A DNA stretch of 26,709 nt from Pseudomonadota bacterium. Lineage in GTDB: Bacteria > Pseudomonadota > Gammaproteobacteria > Burkholderiales > Ferrovaceae. The stretch is from contig JAJZEH010000010.1 in the NCBI GenBank assembly GCA_021805725.1, positions 20,903-47,611 on the forward strand, in the 5' to 3' direction. A model generated the notes under the pieces. That model saw only the letters and a list, made by a program, of their open reading frames with translations, was not told the DNA's origin and searched no databases. Below, piece after piece: positions 7,447 through 14,943 of this stretch. Numbering within the stretch: the first letter of the stretch is position 1; every line of letters begins with the position of its first letter. Made by a program: the position numbers and the translations under genes.

Positions 7447-9429
7447 ATGACTCCAATCGACAGGCAGGCACTCATCGAGATCGCCAAGGAAATCGGGCTG
7501 ACTCCGGAAGAGATTGTGCGGCGAAAGGAGTTTCTGGAATTCACCGAGGCGGACATCGAGAAGTTGGGAAACATCCATGCCCACATGACGGATGTGCACC
7601 TTGAGGATATTTTCTCGGAGCTGTTTTACACCCATCTCACGGCGTTTCCGGATTTGAGGGCGTTTATCCCGGACGAGGCAGCCGTCACCCGGCTCAAGCG
7701 CATCCAGGCGCGCTATTTCATGCGCCTGACCGGGGGTGACTACGGCGAAGCCTATGTGCTGGAGCGTCTTGGCGTGGGGTTGACCCACCAGCGTGTCGGC
7801 CTGGAACCGCGCTGGTACACCGGGGCCTATCGTAAATACCTGTCGTTTCTGCTCTTCAGCGTATATGCCCACATGGGTCATGACGAGGGCAAGTTTCTGG
7901 CCACCTATGACGCGTTGTTGAAAGTGGTGTTTTTTGACATGGAGCTGGCGCTGGACACCTATTTTCACGGGGACCGGCAAAAATTACTCCATATGGCCAA
8001 CCACGATGCGCTGACCGGGTTGCCCAACCGGTTGCTCCTGAGCGATCGCATCGAGCGCGCACTGCTGCAAGCCCATCGCGATGGACACCAGGTGGCGCTG
8101 CTCTTCATCGATCTTGATCGTTTCAAAAACATCAACGATGCCCTGGGGCATCCGGTCGGGGACAAGGTCATTACGGAGGCGGCACGGCGGCTGGTGGGGG
8201 CGCTGCGGGAGGAGGACACGGTGGCGCGGCTGGGCGGTGACGAATTTGTGGCGGTTCTCTCCGGCATGGAGCGTGAGGAGACCATTGCCGTCGTGGCGAA
8301 CAAGCTGCTGAAGAGTCTGGAATTGCCCGTGGAGATCGCACCCCACGAATTTTACATTTCGGCCAGCATTGGCATCGCCGTTTATCCAGGCGATGGCGAG
8401 ACCCAGGATGTCTTGATGAAGCACGCCGACCTTGCCCTGTACCGTGCCAAGCAGGAGGGGCGCAACGCGTTTCGGTTCTACCAGCGGGGCATGAATGAAA
8501 TGCTGCTGACGCGCCTGAACCTGGAAACCCGGGTACGCCGGGCGCTTGAAAAAGGTGAGCTCTGCCTGCACTACCAGCCCCAGGTCAATCTGGCCACCGG
8601 GCAGATCCTGGCCGTGGAGGGACTGTTGCGCTGGGCCTCTGAAGGGATGTTCATTCCACCGCTGGCGTTTATCCCGCTCATCGAAGAAACGGGGCTGATC
8701 CTGCCCATCGGCGAATGGGTCCTGGAGACGGCCTGCCGGCAAGCGGCGGCCTGGCGCGAGGCAGGGATCTCCGGTTTGAAAATGGCGGTCAACCTGTCGA
8801 TGCGCCAACTCTGGAACAAGGATTTTTTTGACACGGTGTTGCGCATCCTCGCCCTGACGAATTGCCGCCCCGAGTGGCTTGAGCTGGAAATCACGGAAAG
8901 CATCCTGATGGACAATCCCAGCGAAGCCGTGGACATGCTTCGCAAATTGGCAGGGCTTGGTGTGACGATCGCAATCGACGACTTTGGCACGGGATATTCC
9001 AGTCTGGCCTACCTGAAGCGATTTCCGGTGCAGTCGCTCAAGGTGGATCGAACCTTTGTGCAGAATATTTCCTGCGATGCCGACGACGCCGCCATCGTAC
9101 GCGCCGTCGTGGCTCTGGCACATAGCCTGGATCTCAAGGTGGTCGGGGAGGGCATCGAGGACGCGGCGCAACTGGCCTTTCTGGCCAACCTGGGATGCGA
9201 CCTGGGGCAAGGCTATTATTTTTCCACGCCAATGCCCGCCGAGGAAATCACTCCCATGTTGCTGGGCTCTCCCACCATCGGAGCGGGTTTTGACATCAAG
9301 AATTGTCGTGTGCGCTGGATTGGGGAGCGTGTCGCAAAATGCATGGTGGACAAAAGCGCCTGCCCCTTTGCCCGTGTGCCAGGGGATCTGTGCGAGCATC
9401 CCCTGTTGAAGCTCATCGCGCAGGTCTAG
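7447..9429 (+). CDS. Globin-coupled GGDEF-EAL c-di-GMP enzyme with Cys-containing tail
   Basis: A predicted haem-based oxygen sensor controlling c-di-GMP. Residues about 15-170 form a globin-coupled sensor domain with proximal His114 in the hallmark THQRVGLEPRWYTGAY, as in DosC/YddV and HemAT. A GGDEF domain (about 186-345) keeps intact GGDEF at 263-267 and an RxxD inhibitory site (Arg254, Asp257) five residues before it. An EAL domain (about 356-605) has EGL at 391-393 in place of EAL and keeps E391, VNLSMRQL, LELEITES, DDFGTGYSSL at 511, LKVDRTFV and GEGIE, so phosphodiesterase activity remains possible. A 52-residue C-terminal extension carries Cys620, 632, 639 and 649, unlike ordinary EAL ends. 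It is translationally close to the aer-like gene (4-base gap) and converges with the feo operon. The net direction of activity cannot be read from sequence. Confidence 0.94.
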   Translation: MTPIDRQALIEIAKEIGLTPEEIVRRKEFLEFTEADIEKLGNIHAHMTDVHLEDIFSELFYTHLTAFPDLRAFIPDEAAVTRLKRIQARYFMRLTGGDYGEAYVLERLGVGLTHQRVGLEPRWYTGAYRKYLSFLLFSVYAHMGHDEGKFLATYDALLKVVFFDMELALDTYFHGDRQKLLHMANHDALTGLPNRLLLSDRIERALLQAHRDGHQVALLFIDLDRFKNINDALGHPVGDKVITEAARRLVGALREEDTVARLGGDEFVAVLSGMEREETIAVVANKLLKSLELPVEIAPHEFYISASIGIAVYPGDGETQDVLMKHADLALYRAKQEGRNAFRFYQRGMNEMLLTRLNLETRVRRALEKGELCLHYQPQVNLATGQILAVEGLLRWASEGMFIPPLAFIPLIEETGLILPIGEWVLETACRQAAAWREAGISGLKMAVNLSMRQLWNKDFFDTVLRILALTNCRPEWLELEITESILMDNPSEAVDMLRKLAGLGVTIAIDDFGTGYSSLAYLKRFPVQSLKVDRTFVQNISCDADDAAIVRAVVALAHSLDLKVVGEGIEDAAQLAFLANLGCDLGQGYYFSTPMPAEEITPMLLGSPTIGAGFDIKNCRVRWIGERVAKCMVDKSACPFARVPGDLCEHPLLKLIAQV

Positions 9430-9439
9430 GGTGTGTCAG

Positions 9440-9472
9440 GGGGACAGACCTCACTGCGTGAGGTCTGTCCCC
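9440..9472. repeat. Palindromic GGGGACAGACC repeat, full hairpin at convergent gene ends
   Basis: 15-bp arms at 9440-9454 and 9458-9472 with a TGC loop. It lies between the stop of the globin-GGDEF-EAL gene (9429) and the feo operon arriving from the right, and extends into the last codons of the FeoB-associated gene, whose stop codon (9453-9451) is inside the left arm. It may work as a bidirectional terminator for both transcripts, though no U-tract follows. Confidence 0.9.
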
Positions 9473-9627
9473 GTTGTCGCCGTCGTCGTTGTCGTTGTCG
9501 TCCTGGTCCCAATTTTGCAATCCTTGCAGCCGTCGCTTGGGCCGCAATGGGGTTTGAGGAACAGGCGTTTCACCACGTAAATTGCTGCGGCGGCAACGAT
9601 CAGCGCGGTCGCGACGGTATCCCACAT
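9451..9627 (-). CDS. FeoB-associated Cys-rich small membrane protein
   Basis: A 58-residue ORF starting 3 bases after the feoB stop, with a G-rich ribosome-binding stretch inside the feoB end. The N-terminus MWDTVATALIVAAAAIYVVK is one membrane helix, followed by RLFLKPHCGPSDGCKDC with Cys28, 34 and 37. This is the layout of the FeoB-associated Cys-rich membrane protein family: one helix, a basic stretch, then a Cys/Gly cluster, encoded directly after feoB. The likely role is to assist FeoB in ferrous iron transport at the inner membrane, perhaps as the FeoC-position partner; the mechanism is unknown. From residue 41 the protein is low-complexity: a Thr run encoded by an ACG/ACA triplet repeat (9473-9502), then GTDLTQ and the stop, both encoded by the palindromic repeat. 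The native C-terminus seems to have been replaced. Confidence 0.85.
   Translation of the reverse strand: MWDTVATALIVAAAAIYVVKRLFLKPHCGPSDGCKDCKIGTRTTTTTTTATTGTDLTQ
9473..9502. repeat. Trinucleotide (GTY) repeat next to palindrome
   Basis: Ten consecutive triplets on the plus strand, nine of them GTT or GTC and one GCC, directly abutting the palindrome at 9440-9472. On the minus strand it encodes most of the Thr run of the FeoB-associated protein. It looks like replication slippage and may vary in length between strains. Confidence 0.8.
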
Positions 9628-9630
9628 GGC

Positions 9631-11505
9631 TCAGCCCCCCGCAAGGGCCAGCGCGACCCGGTAAGTGATGAAGGCCGCGACATAGGCCATGGCAAACAGA
9701 TAGCCCATCATCAACAGTGGCATGCGCCAGGAATTGGTCTCACGCCGCACGGCGCCCAGGGTGGCTACACATTGCGGCGCATACACATACCAGGCCAGCA
9801 GGGACAGGGCGGTGGGCAGGCTCCAGGATTGCGCCAGAACGGGGGCCAGGGTTTCGTTGATGTTGGCGCCGGTGTTGGACAGGGCATACACGGTGCCCAG
9901 TGCGCCCACGGCCACTTCCCGCGCTGCAAGTCCGGGCACCAGGGCGATGCAGATCTGCCAGTTGAATCCAATGGGCGCAAAAATTACCCCGAGGGCGTGA
10001 CCCGCCATGCCGGCAAAGCTGTACTGGATGGCGGGGCCGGTTGCACCTTCGGGGGTTGCAGGGAAGGTGCTGAGAAACCACAGCACGATCATCAAGGGCA
10101 GGATGATGGTGCCGACACGTGAAACGAAGATGGCTGCCCGCTCCCACAGGCCCATCAGCAAATTGCGCAGGTTGGGCACCCGGTAGGCCGGCAGTTCCAT
10201 CATCAGCGCCTGATACTGGTTGCGCGCCGAGCGCTTGAGCACCAGGGCGACACCCATGGCCGAGAAGATTCCGGCAAAGTAGAGTCCGAACAGCACCACC
10301 CCCTGCAGGTTGAACACCCCCGCCACGGTGCGGTTGGGGATGAAGGCTGAAATCAGCAATGCATAGACCGGCAGGCGCGCCGAGCAGGTCATGAGGGGGG
10401 CAATCAGGATGGTTGTCATGCGGTCACGCCGGCTTTGGATGGTGCGCGTGGCCATGATGCCGGGGATGGCGCAGGCAAAGCTGGAAAGCAGTGGGATGAA
10501 GGAGCGTCCGGACAATCCCACCGAACCCATGATGCGATCCAGCAGAAAGGCGGCACGCGGCAGGTAGCCCGAGTCCTCCAGCGCCAGGATGAAGGCAAAC
10601 AGGATCAGGATCTGCGGCAGGAAGACCAGCACGCTGCCGGCGCCGGACAGGACCCCATCGGCCAGAAGGCTCTGCAGCAGGCCGGGTGGAAGTATTCCAC
10701 GAAGCCCGTCGGCCGCCAGCGCCACCCCGCTCTTGATGGCGTCCATGGGGATGGCTGCCCAGCTGAACACGGCCTGAAAGGTGAGGAACAGGACGGCCGA
10801 GAGAATCAGCATGCCGCTGACGGGGTGCATGACCACCTGATCAATGCGCTCACCCCACCCATCGTTGCGCCGACTTTCATCACAGGTGGCGCCGATGATG
10901 GCGCGCACCCGTTGCTGCATGGTCTGCAACTCGTCCGGGGTGGGGTCCTTCCATGGGCCCGACGCCGAAGCCGGGGCGAAGGGCGGGTGTTGATCCAGAA
11001 AGGCCACCAGCGCCGCAGCCCCGCCATTTTCCACGGCCACCGTTTCCACTACGGGAATGTCGAGTTCGCGCGAGAGTGCCGGCACATCGATGACGACGCC
11101 ATGATCCCGGGCCACGTCCATCATGTTGAGCGCCAGGACCAGCGGCCGTCCCAGGCGCTTGAGTTCCAGCACCAGGCGCAGGTGCAGGCGCAGGTTGGTG
11201 GCATCCACCACGCATACCAGCAACTCCGGCGTCGCTTCGCCCTGAAGTTGGCCCAGCACGGCGCGCCGGGTGATGGACTCATCCAGCGAGGTGGGCGTGA
11301 GGCTATACGCTCCGGGCAGGTCAATGATCTGGATTCGCCTGCCGCTGGGGGAAGTCAGGCCGCCCTCCTTTTTCTCCACCGTGACGCCGGCATAATTGGC
11401 CACCTTCTGGTGGCTGCCTGTAAGCCGGTTGAAAAGCGCGGTTTTTCCGCAATTGGGGGCGCCCACCAGGGCAGCGACTGCATCGGGAAGGATTTGCGTG
11501 GTCAT
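9631..11505 (-). CDS. feoB: Ferrous iron transport protein B (GTP-driven Fe(II) permease)
   Basis: FeoB imports Fe(II) across the inner membrane using an N-terminal G domain. The 624-residue product has G1 GAPNCGKT at 15-22, the G2 Thr in YAGVTVE (about 42), G3 DLPG at 62-65 and G4 NMMD at 127-130, then a helical GDI-like region and a membrane domain from about 230. The membrane domain carries the Gate motifs, including PRAAFLLDRIMGSVGLSGRS then FIPLLSSFACAIPGIM, and near the C-terminus ALVPGLAAREVAVGALGTVY. It is shorter than E. coli FeoB (773) but within the family range and looks intact. It starts 9 bases after feoA and is followed after 3 bases by the FeoB-associated small gene, so the three are one operon. 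Confidence 0.97.
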   Translation of the reverse strand: MTTQILPDAVAALVGAPNCGKTALFNRLTGSHQKVANYAGVTVEKKEGGLTSPSGRRIQIIDLPGAYSLTPTSLDESITRRAVLGQLQGEATPELLVCVVDATNLRLHLRLVLELKRLGRPLVLALNMMDVARDHGVVIDVPALSRELDIPVVETVAVENGGAAALVAFLDQHPPFAPASASGPWKDPTPDELQTMQQRVRAIIGATCDESRRNDGWGERIDQVVMHPVSGMLILSAVLFLTFQAVFSWAAIPMDAIKSGVALAADGLRGILPPGLLQSLLADGVLSGAGSVLVFLPQILILFAFILALEDSGYLPRAAFLLDRIMGSVGLSGRSFIPLLSSFACAIPGIMATRTIQSRRDRMTTILIAPLMTCSARLPVYALLISAFIPNRTVAGVFNLQGVVLFGLYFAGIFSAMGVALVLKRSARNQYQALMMELPAYRVPNLRNLLMGLWERAAIFVSRVGTIILPLMIVLWFLSTFPATPEGATGPAIQYSFAGMAGHALGVIFAPIGFNWQICIALVPGLAAREVAVGALGTVYALSNTGANINETLAPVLAQSWSLPTALSLLAWYVYAPQCVATLGAVRRETNSWRMPLLMMGYLFAMAYVAAFITYRVALALAGG

Positions 11506-11514
11506 GGGGATGGG

Positions 11515-11781
11515 TTAGCTGCGGGTGATCTTGATGGCTGAGGCCTCGGTACGGCGCAGTGCAAAGGTGGAGGTGCCAATGCGCACGGCGATGGGGTCGC
11601 CGCTGGGGAACCCCCGGCGTACCACGCGCACCCGTTCGCCAGGCACGAAGCCCAGTTCCATCAGACGGCGCACCCCTTCCTCACCCAGGCGGGCGTCGGC
11701 GCCTTCGTCCAGACTGACTTCGGTAATCACACCAGACTCTCCTGGGGCCAGATGCGTGACACGGTGGATTCGGTTTTTCAT
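11515..11781 (-). CDS. feoA: Ferrous iron transport protein A (SH3-like)
   Basis: A small cytoplasmic SH3-like partner of FeoB, needed for ferrous iron uptake, proposed to modulate the FeoB G domain. From the ATG at 11781 it has 88 residues; a GTG at 11790 would add three. The ATG follows GGAG closely. Family features are VTHLAPGESGVITEV, RRLMELGFVPGERVRVVRRG, then FPSGDPIAVRIGTSTFALRR and a C-terminal A-I-K-I strand. First gene of the feoA-feoB-FeoB-associated operon, with a plausible sigma-70 promoter just upstream. Confidence 0.95.
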   Translation of the reverse strand: MKNRIHRVTHLAPGESGVITEVSLDEGADARLGEEGVRRLMELGFVPGERVRVVRRGFPSGDPIAVRIGTSTFALRRTEASAIKITRS

Positions 11782-11806
11782 GGGCTCCACTTCATCGTTC
11801 AGAGGC

Positions 11807-11836
11807 AGTATAAACGAGAATGTTTCTTATTTACAA
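11807..11836 (-). promoter_or_regulatory. feoA promoter with imperfect operator-like inverted repeat
   Basis: On the minus strand TTGTAA (11836-11831), an 18-bp spacer and TATACT (11812-11807) form a reasonable sigma-70 promoter 26 bases before the feoA ATG. An imperfect inverted repeat (11811-11820 against 11824-11833, 8 of 10 pairs, AT-rich) covers the spacer, where an iron repressor such as Fur would act. It matches the 19-bp Fur consensus at only about 9 positions, so the Fur assignment is weak. Confidence 0.5.
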
Positions 11837-11848
11837 TGGGGACCCAAT

Positions 11849-11862
11849 GGGGACAGACCTCA
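11849..11862. repeat. Single arm of the GGGGACAGACC repeat, upstream of pyrC and feoA
   Basis: GGGGACAGACCTCA without a partner arm. Just before it CAATGGGGA is present twice (11834-11842 and 11845-11853), suggesting a local duplication of the arm's left edge. It lies in the divergent feoA/pyrC spacer, immediately upstream of the feoA promoter. Confidence 0.75.
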
Positions 11863-11926
11863 TCCAGGCAGGGGGCCATGTTAAGATGCGCGTTCCTTTC
11901 GCAACCTTCATTTCTGACGAATCCCC

Positions 11927-12976
11927 ATGACGGCACCTGCCTTGCTGACCCTCACTCGCCCCGACGATTGGCATGTGCACTTGCGGGACGGCGATGGTAT
12001 GCGATCCGTGCTGGTCGATACGGCCCGTCAGTTTGCCCGTGCCATCGTCATGCCCAACCTCAAGCCCCCGGTGGCCACGGTGGCCCAGGCCGAGGCCTAT
12101 CGGGACCGCATCATCGCCGCCTTGCCTGAAGGCAGCGACTTTACTCCGCTCATGACGCTGTATCTCACCGAGGCCACGTTGCCGCTGGAAATCGAGCGTG
12201 CGCGCCGCAGCGGATGGATCCACGCGGTCAAGTATTATCCGGCCGGAGCAACCACTCACTCCGAAGCGGGGGTGCGTGATCTTGCGCATTGTCGCGACAC
12301 CCTGAAGGCCATGGAGGACCTGGGCCTGCCCCTGCTGATTCATGGCGAAGTCACCGATCCCTCGGTGGACGTGTTCGATCGCGAGCGCGTCTTCATCGAG
12401 CGCCACCTCATCCCCCTGGTGCAGCGCTATCCCAAACTGAAGGTGGTGCTGGAGCACATCACCACGGCCTCGGCGGTCAAGTTTGTGCTGACGGCCGACG
12501 ACAACGTGGCGGCCACCGTGACGCCTCACCACCTGCTCTACAACCGCAACGCCCTGTTTCAGGGTGGTGTCCGTCCCCATTATTACTGCCTGCCCGTGTT
12601 GAAGCGCGAGGAGCACCGGCAGGCGCTGGTCCGTGTAGTCGCCTCGGGCAACCCCAAGTTCTTTCTGGGCACCGACAGTGCGCCCCACGCCAGGGGCACC
12701 AAGGAAAATGCCTGCGGCTGTGCCGGCATCTACAGTGCCCACGCGGCGCTCGAGCTCTATGCCGAGGCCTTCGAGGCCGCCGGGGCGCTGGACAGGCTGG
12801 AAGGGTTTGCCAGCCATTTTGGAGCAGATTTTTACGGATTGCCGCGCAATACCTCGCGGGTGACCCTGGTGCGCGAATCCTGGACCGTGCCCGCCGGGCA
12901 TCCCTTTGGCCAGGACACCCTGGTGCCGCTGCGTGCCGGGGAAACCATTGCCTGGAAGCTGCAGGCGCCGATCTGA
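11927..12976 (+). CDS. pyrC: Dihydroorotase (pyrimidine biosynthesis)
   Basis: PyrC cyclises carbamoyl-aspartate to dihydroorotate, the third step of de novo pyrimidine synthesis. The 349-residue product is a class II, E. coli-like enzyme (348). It has metal ligands His16 and His18 in [13 protein letters not shown], the carbamylated Lys102 in [17 protein letters not shown], His ligands in LLIHGEV and [11 protein letters not shown], and the catalytic Asp in [13 protein letters not shown]. The ATG at 11927 starts [15 protein letters not shown]; there is no strong ribosome binding site. Transcribed divergently from feoA and followed after 13 bases by rnpB, whose promoter overlaps the pyrC 3' end. 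Confidence 0.97.
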   Translation: MTAPALLTLTRPDDWHVHLRDGDGMRSVLVDTARQFARAIVMPNLKPPVATVAQAEAYRDRIIAALPEGSDFTPLMTLYLTEATLPLEIERARRSGWIHAVKYYPAGATTHSEAGVRDLAHCRDTLKAMEDLGLPLLIHGEVTDPSVDVFDRERVFIERHLIPLVQRYPKLKVVLEHITTASAVKFVLTADDNVAATVTPHHLLYNRNALFQGGVRPHYYCLPVLKREEHRQALVRVVASGNPKFFLGTDSAPHARGTKENACGCAGIYSAHAALELYAEAFEAAGALDRLEGFASHFGADFYGLPRNTSRVTLVRESWTVPAGHPFGQDTLVPLRAGETIAWKLQAPI

Positions 12977-12982
12977 TAGAAT
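12953..12982 (+). promoter_or_regulatory. rnpB promoter overlapping the pyrC 3' end
   Basis: TAGAAT at 12977-12982 is a good -10 box seven bases before the expected RNA 5' end at 12990. The -35 candidate TGGAAG (12953-12958), 18 bp upstream inside pyrC, is poor. Placement is supported mainly by the known start of the RNA. Confidence 0.55.
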
Positions 12983-12989
12983 CCACGGT

Positions 12990-13341
12990 GAAGCTGGCTG
13001 GGCAGTCGCCGCGTGCCTCTGGCACGGGGAGGAAAGTCCGGGCTCCATAGAGCAGGATGCCGGTTAACGACCGGAGGCCGTGAGGCCATGGAAAGTGATA
13101 CAGAGACTCAAACCGCCGAAGCACTGCGCAAGCGGGGCTGGCAAGGGTGAAAAGGTGCGGTAAGAGCGCACCGCGGACGCGGCAACGCGGACGGCAAGTT
13201 AAACCCCATCCGGAGCAAGACCAAATAGGGAAGCAATCGCGTGGCTCGCGCGGCTTCCGGGTAGGTTGCTGGAGCGACCGGGTAACCGGCCGCCTAGAGG
13301 AATGACTGTCCTCGACAGAACCCGGCTTACAGGCCAGCTTC
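12990..13341 (+). ncRNA. rnpB: RNase P RNA, bacterial class A
   Basis: The catalytic RNA that removes tRNA 5' leaders. The conserved core is easy to recognise: CAGTCGCCGC near the 5' end, GGGAGGAAAGTCCGGGCTCC at 13027-13046, AAGGGTGAAAAGGTGCGGTA then AGAGCGCACCGC, CCGGAGCAAGACCAAATAGG, GGGTAGGTTGCT, and GAATGACTGTC with CGACAGAACCCGGCTTA near the 3' end. The P1 helix is formed by GAAGCTGGCT at the start and GGCCAGCTTC at the end, which sets the boundaries, with about one or two bases of uncertainty. Length about 352 nt. A T-rich run (13342-13350) and a small GCCCC/GGGGC hairpin (13351-13365) follow; no canonical hairpin-plus-U-tract terminator is visible. The mraZ promoter lies 115 bases downstream. 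Confidence 0.97.
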
Positions 13342-13456
13342 TTTCTTTTTGCCCCTTTCAGGGGCCTCCCCTGAATCATTCCCTGAGTCATTTTGGCAAC
13401 ACCGTTGTCGATTCTTCTTTCCCTCAAAAAAATCAGCCAGTTGGGCTGAATAAGCC

Positions 13457-13485
13457 TTGACCCTGTTTTATCGTTGCCCTATAGT
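13457..13485 (+). promoter_or_regulatory. Sigma-70 promoter of the dcw cluster (Pmra-like)
   Basis: TTGACC (13457-13462), a 17-bp spacer and TATAGT (13480-13485): each hexamer is one mismatch from consensus with ideal spacing. It is the only strong promoter seen upstream of the mraZ-to-murB run, comparable in position to the E. coli mra promoter. Confidence 0.8.
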
Positions 13486-13530
13486 GGAAAAAAGTAGGAA
13501 GAAATGGGATTTTGTGGTCAATTGAGGGGG
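13484..13530 (+). promoter_or_regulatory. MraZ operator: 10-bp-periodic direct repeats
   Basis: GTGGA (13484), GTAGG (13494), ATGGG (13504), GTGGT (13514) and GAGGG (13524) are spaced exactly 10 bp apart, directly after the -10 box and before the mraZ start. MraZ is known to bind TGGGN-N5 direct repeats in its own promoter region. The copies here are imperfect but the phase is exact, which fits autorepression. Confidence 0.75.
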
Positions 13531-13543
13531 TCAGGGGAAGATT

Positions 13544-13990
13544 GTGTTTCAGGGACCATCAGAAATCAGTCTGGACGCCAAAGGTCGGCTAGCGATTCCC
13601 ACCCGCTACCGCGACGCCCTGCGCGCCCAGGGCGAGGGTCACCTGGTCATCACCGCCCATCCGCACCGTTGCCTGCTGCTCTACCCGCGTCCATCCTGGG
13701 AACCCATTCGGGACGCCATCATGAAAAAATCCGGGCTCGATCGCCAGACCACTCTGTTGCAGGGGTTGCTGGTGGGCCATGCCGACGACGTGGAAATGGA
13801 TGCAGCCGGCCGCGTCCTGGTGTCGCCGGCCTTGCGCCGCTTTGCCGGGATCGAGCGCGAGCTGATGATGTTCGGTCAGGGCAGCCATTTCAAACTCTGG
13901 AATCCTGCCGCCTGGGACAAGCAATTCGAGGAAATCGAAAAGCTCGGTCCCGACCTGGTGCCGGCTGGTATGGAAGATCTTTCGCTCTAG
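13544..13990 (+). CDS. mraZ: Transcriptional regulator MraZ
   Basis: First gene of the dcw cluster. MraZ is an AbrB-like DNA-binding protein that autoregulates the cluster and is reported to counteract RsmH. The 148-residue product has the two SpoVT/AbrB-type halves: [20 protein letters not shown] with RYRDAL at the N-terminus, and [20 protein letters not shown] with PALRRFAG in the second half. The end EDLSL matches E. coli DLSL. The start is a GTG at 13544, preceded by AGGGGAAG and fixed by the conserved MF-x-G N-terminus. Its stop is two bases before the rsmH ATG. Confidence 0.96.
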   Translation: MFQGPSEISLDAKGRLAIPTRYRDALRAQGEGHLVITAHPHRCLLLYPRPSWEPIRDAIMKKSGLDRQTTLLQGLLVGHADDVEMDAAGRVLVSPALRRFAGIERELMMFGQGSHFKLWNPAAWDKQFEEIEKLGPDLVPAGMEDLSL

Positions 13991-13992
13991 CG

Positions 13993-14943
13993 ATGACCCA
14001 CAGCGAAATGGGCCGCGCTGCCATGCAACATATCACCGTCCTTCTCGCTGAAGCAGTTGACGCCCTGGCCATCCGACCTGCGGGCACCTATGTGGATGGC
14101 ACCTTTGGTCGCGGGGGTCATAGCCGTCGCATCCTCGAAGCGCTGGGGCCGGCAGGACGCCTCATTGCGCTGGACCGGGACGCCGAGGCCGTCCATGCTG
14201 CCGCAACGGTGCAAGACCCCCGATTTGAAATCGTGCGTGCCAGTTTTTCAAGCCTTGCCGAGGTGCTTCGCGAACGCGGGCTTACCAGGGTGGATGGCGT
14301 GTTGCTGGATTTGGGCATCTCGTCTCCCCAAATTGACGATGCCGTGCGTGGTTTCAGCTTCCGCCTGGAAGGACCGCTCGACATGCGCATGGATACGGCA
14401 TGCGGCGAGCCTGCCAGCGCGTGGCTGGCCCACGCCGGGCGCGACGAGATTGCCCGGGTCATTCGCGAGTATGGCGAAGAGCGCTTCGCCAGGCAGATCG
14501 CCCAGGCCATCGTGACGGCCCGCACCCTGGAGCCTATACAGACCACCGGACAACTGGCGCGCATCGTGGCCTCGGCCGTGCGCACGCGCGAAGCGGGACA
14601 GGATCCCGCCACGCGCACGTTTCAGGCGCTGCGCATCCACCTCAATCGCGAGCTGCAGGAAATTGCCGGCGTGCTGCCCCAGGCGCTCCAGGCCTTGAAC
14701 ACGGGCGGACGCCTGGTGGTGATCAGTTTCCATTCCCTGGAAGACCGCATCGTCAAGCAGTTCATGCGCGAGCAGGCGCAGCCGCCGGAAATTCCGCGGG
14801 GCTTTGCGGTTCGGGAAGCGGATCGCCCGGCGCCGCGACTGCGCCTCGTGGGGAGGGCCGTTCGTCCCGCTGCGCAAGAGATTGCCGCCAATCCCCGCAG
14901 TCGCAGCGCAGTCATGCGGGTGGCGGAAAGGACGGCCGCATGA
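13993..14943 (+). CDS. rsmH: 16S rRNA (cytosine(1402)-N4)-methyltransferase
   Basis: RsmH (MraW) methylates N4 of C1402 in 16S rRNA using S-adenosylmethionine. The 316-residue product agrees with E. coli (313). [13 protein letters not shown] is followed by the AdoMet-binding [16 protein letters not shown], then [46 protein letters not shown], the helical insert with [16 protein letters not shown], and near the end [17 protein letters not shown]. The reading frame is open far upstream, through mraZ in another frame, but the ATG at 13993 gives the right length. Later ATGs at 14008 and 14023 are possible. Overlaps ftsL by ATGA. Confidence 0.96.
   Translation: MTHSEMGRAAMQHITVLLAEAVDALAIRPAGTYVDGTFGRGGHSRRILEALGPAGRLIALDRDAEAVHAAATVQDPRFEIVRASFSSLAEVLRERGLTRVDGVLLDLGISSPQIDDAVRGFSFRLEGPLDMRMDTACGEPASAWLAHAGRDEIARVIREYGEERFARQIAQAIVTARTLEPIQTTGQLARIVASAVRTREAGQDPATRTFQALRIHLNRELQEIAGVLPQALQALNTGGRLVVISFHSLEDRIVKQFMREQAQPPEIPRGFAVREADRPAPRLRLVGRAVRPAAQEIAANPRSRSAVMRVAERTAA

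Noticed and set aside
7984..9399. Long antisense open frames opposite the globin-GGDEF-EAL gene and likewise opposite glmS, pyrC, ftsI, murE, murF and murC.
   Set aside because: They are His/Gln/Arg-rich shadows of GC-rich coding strands, with no recognisable domains or ribosome binding sites, lying opposite genes with clear family motifs.
9413..9625. 70-residue minus-strand frame after feoB (start MGYRRDRADR).
   Set aside because: It overlaps the FeoB-associated gene in another frame; only the frame starting at 9627 gives a membrane helix and Cys cluster at the expected position.
13351..13365. GCCCC/GGGGC hairpin as the rnpB terminator.
   Set aside because: The stem is five base pairs and the T-run precedes rather than follows it, so it does not meet the intrinsic terminator pattern.
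12477..13427. Open frame on the minus strand spanning the pyrC end and rnpB.
   Set aside because: It lies across the RNase P RNA and a conserved gene; its composition is Arg/Pro-rich and no domain is recognisable.
13504..13992. N-terminal extension of rsmH through the mraZ region.
   Set aside because: The frame is open but overlaps mraZ entirely; the ATG at 13993 gives the normal RsmH length and N-terminus.
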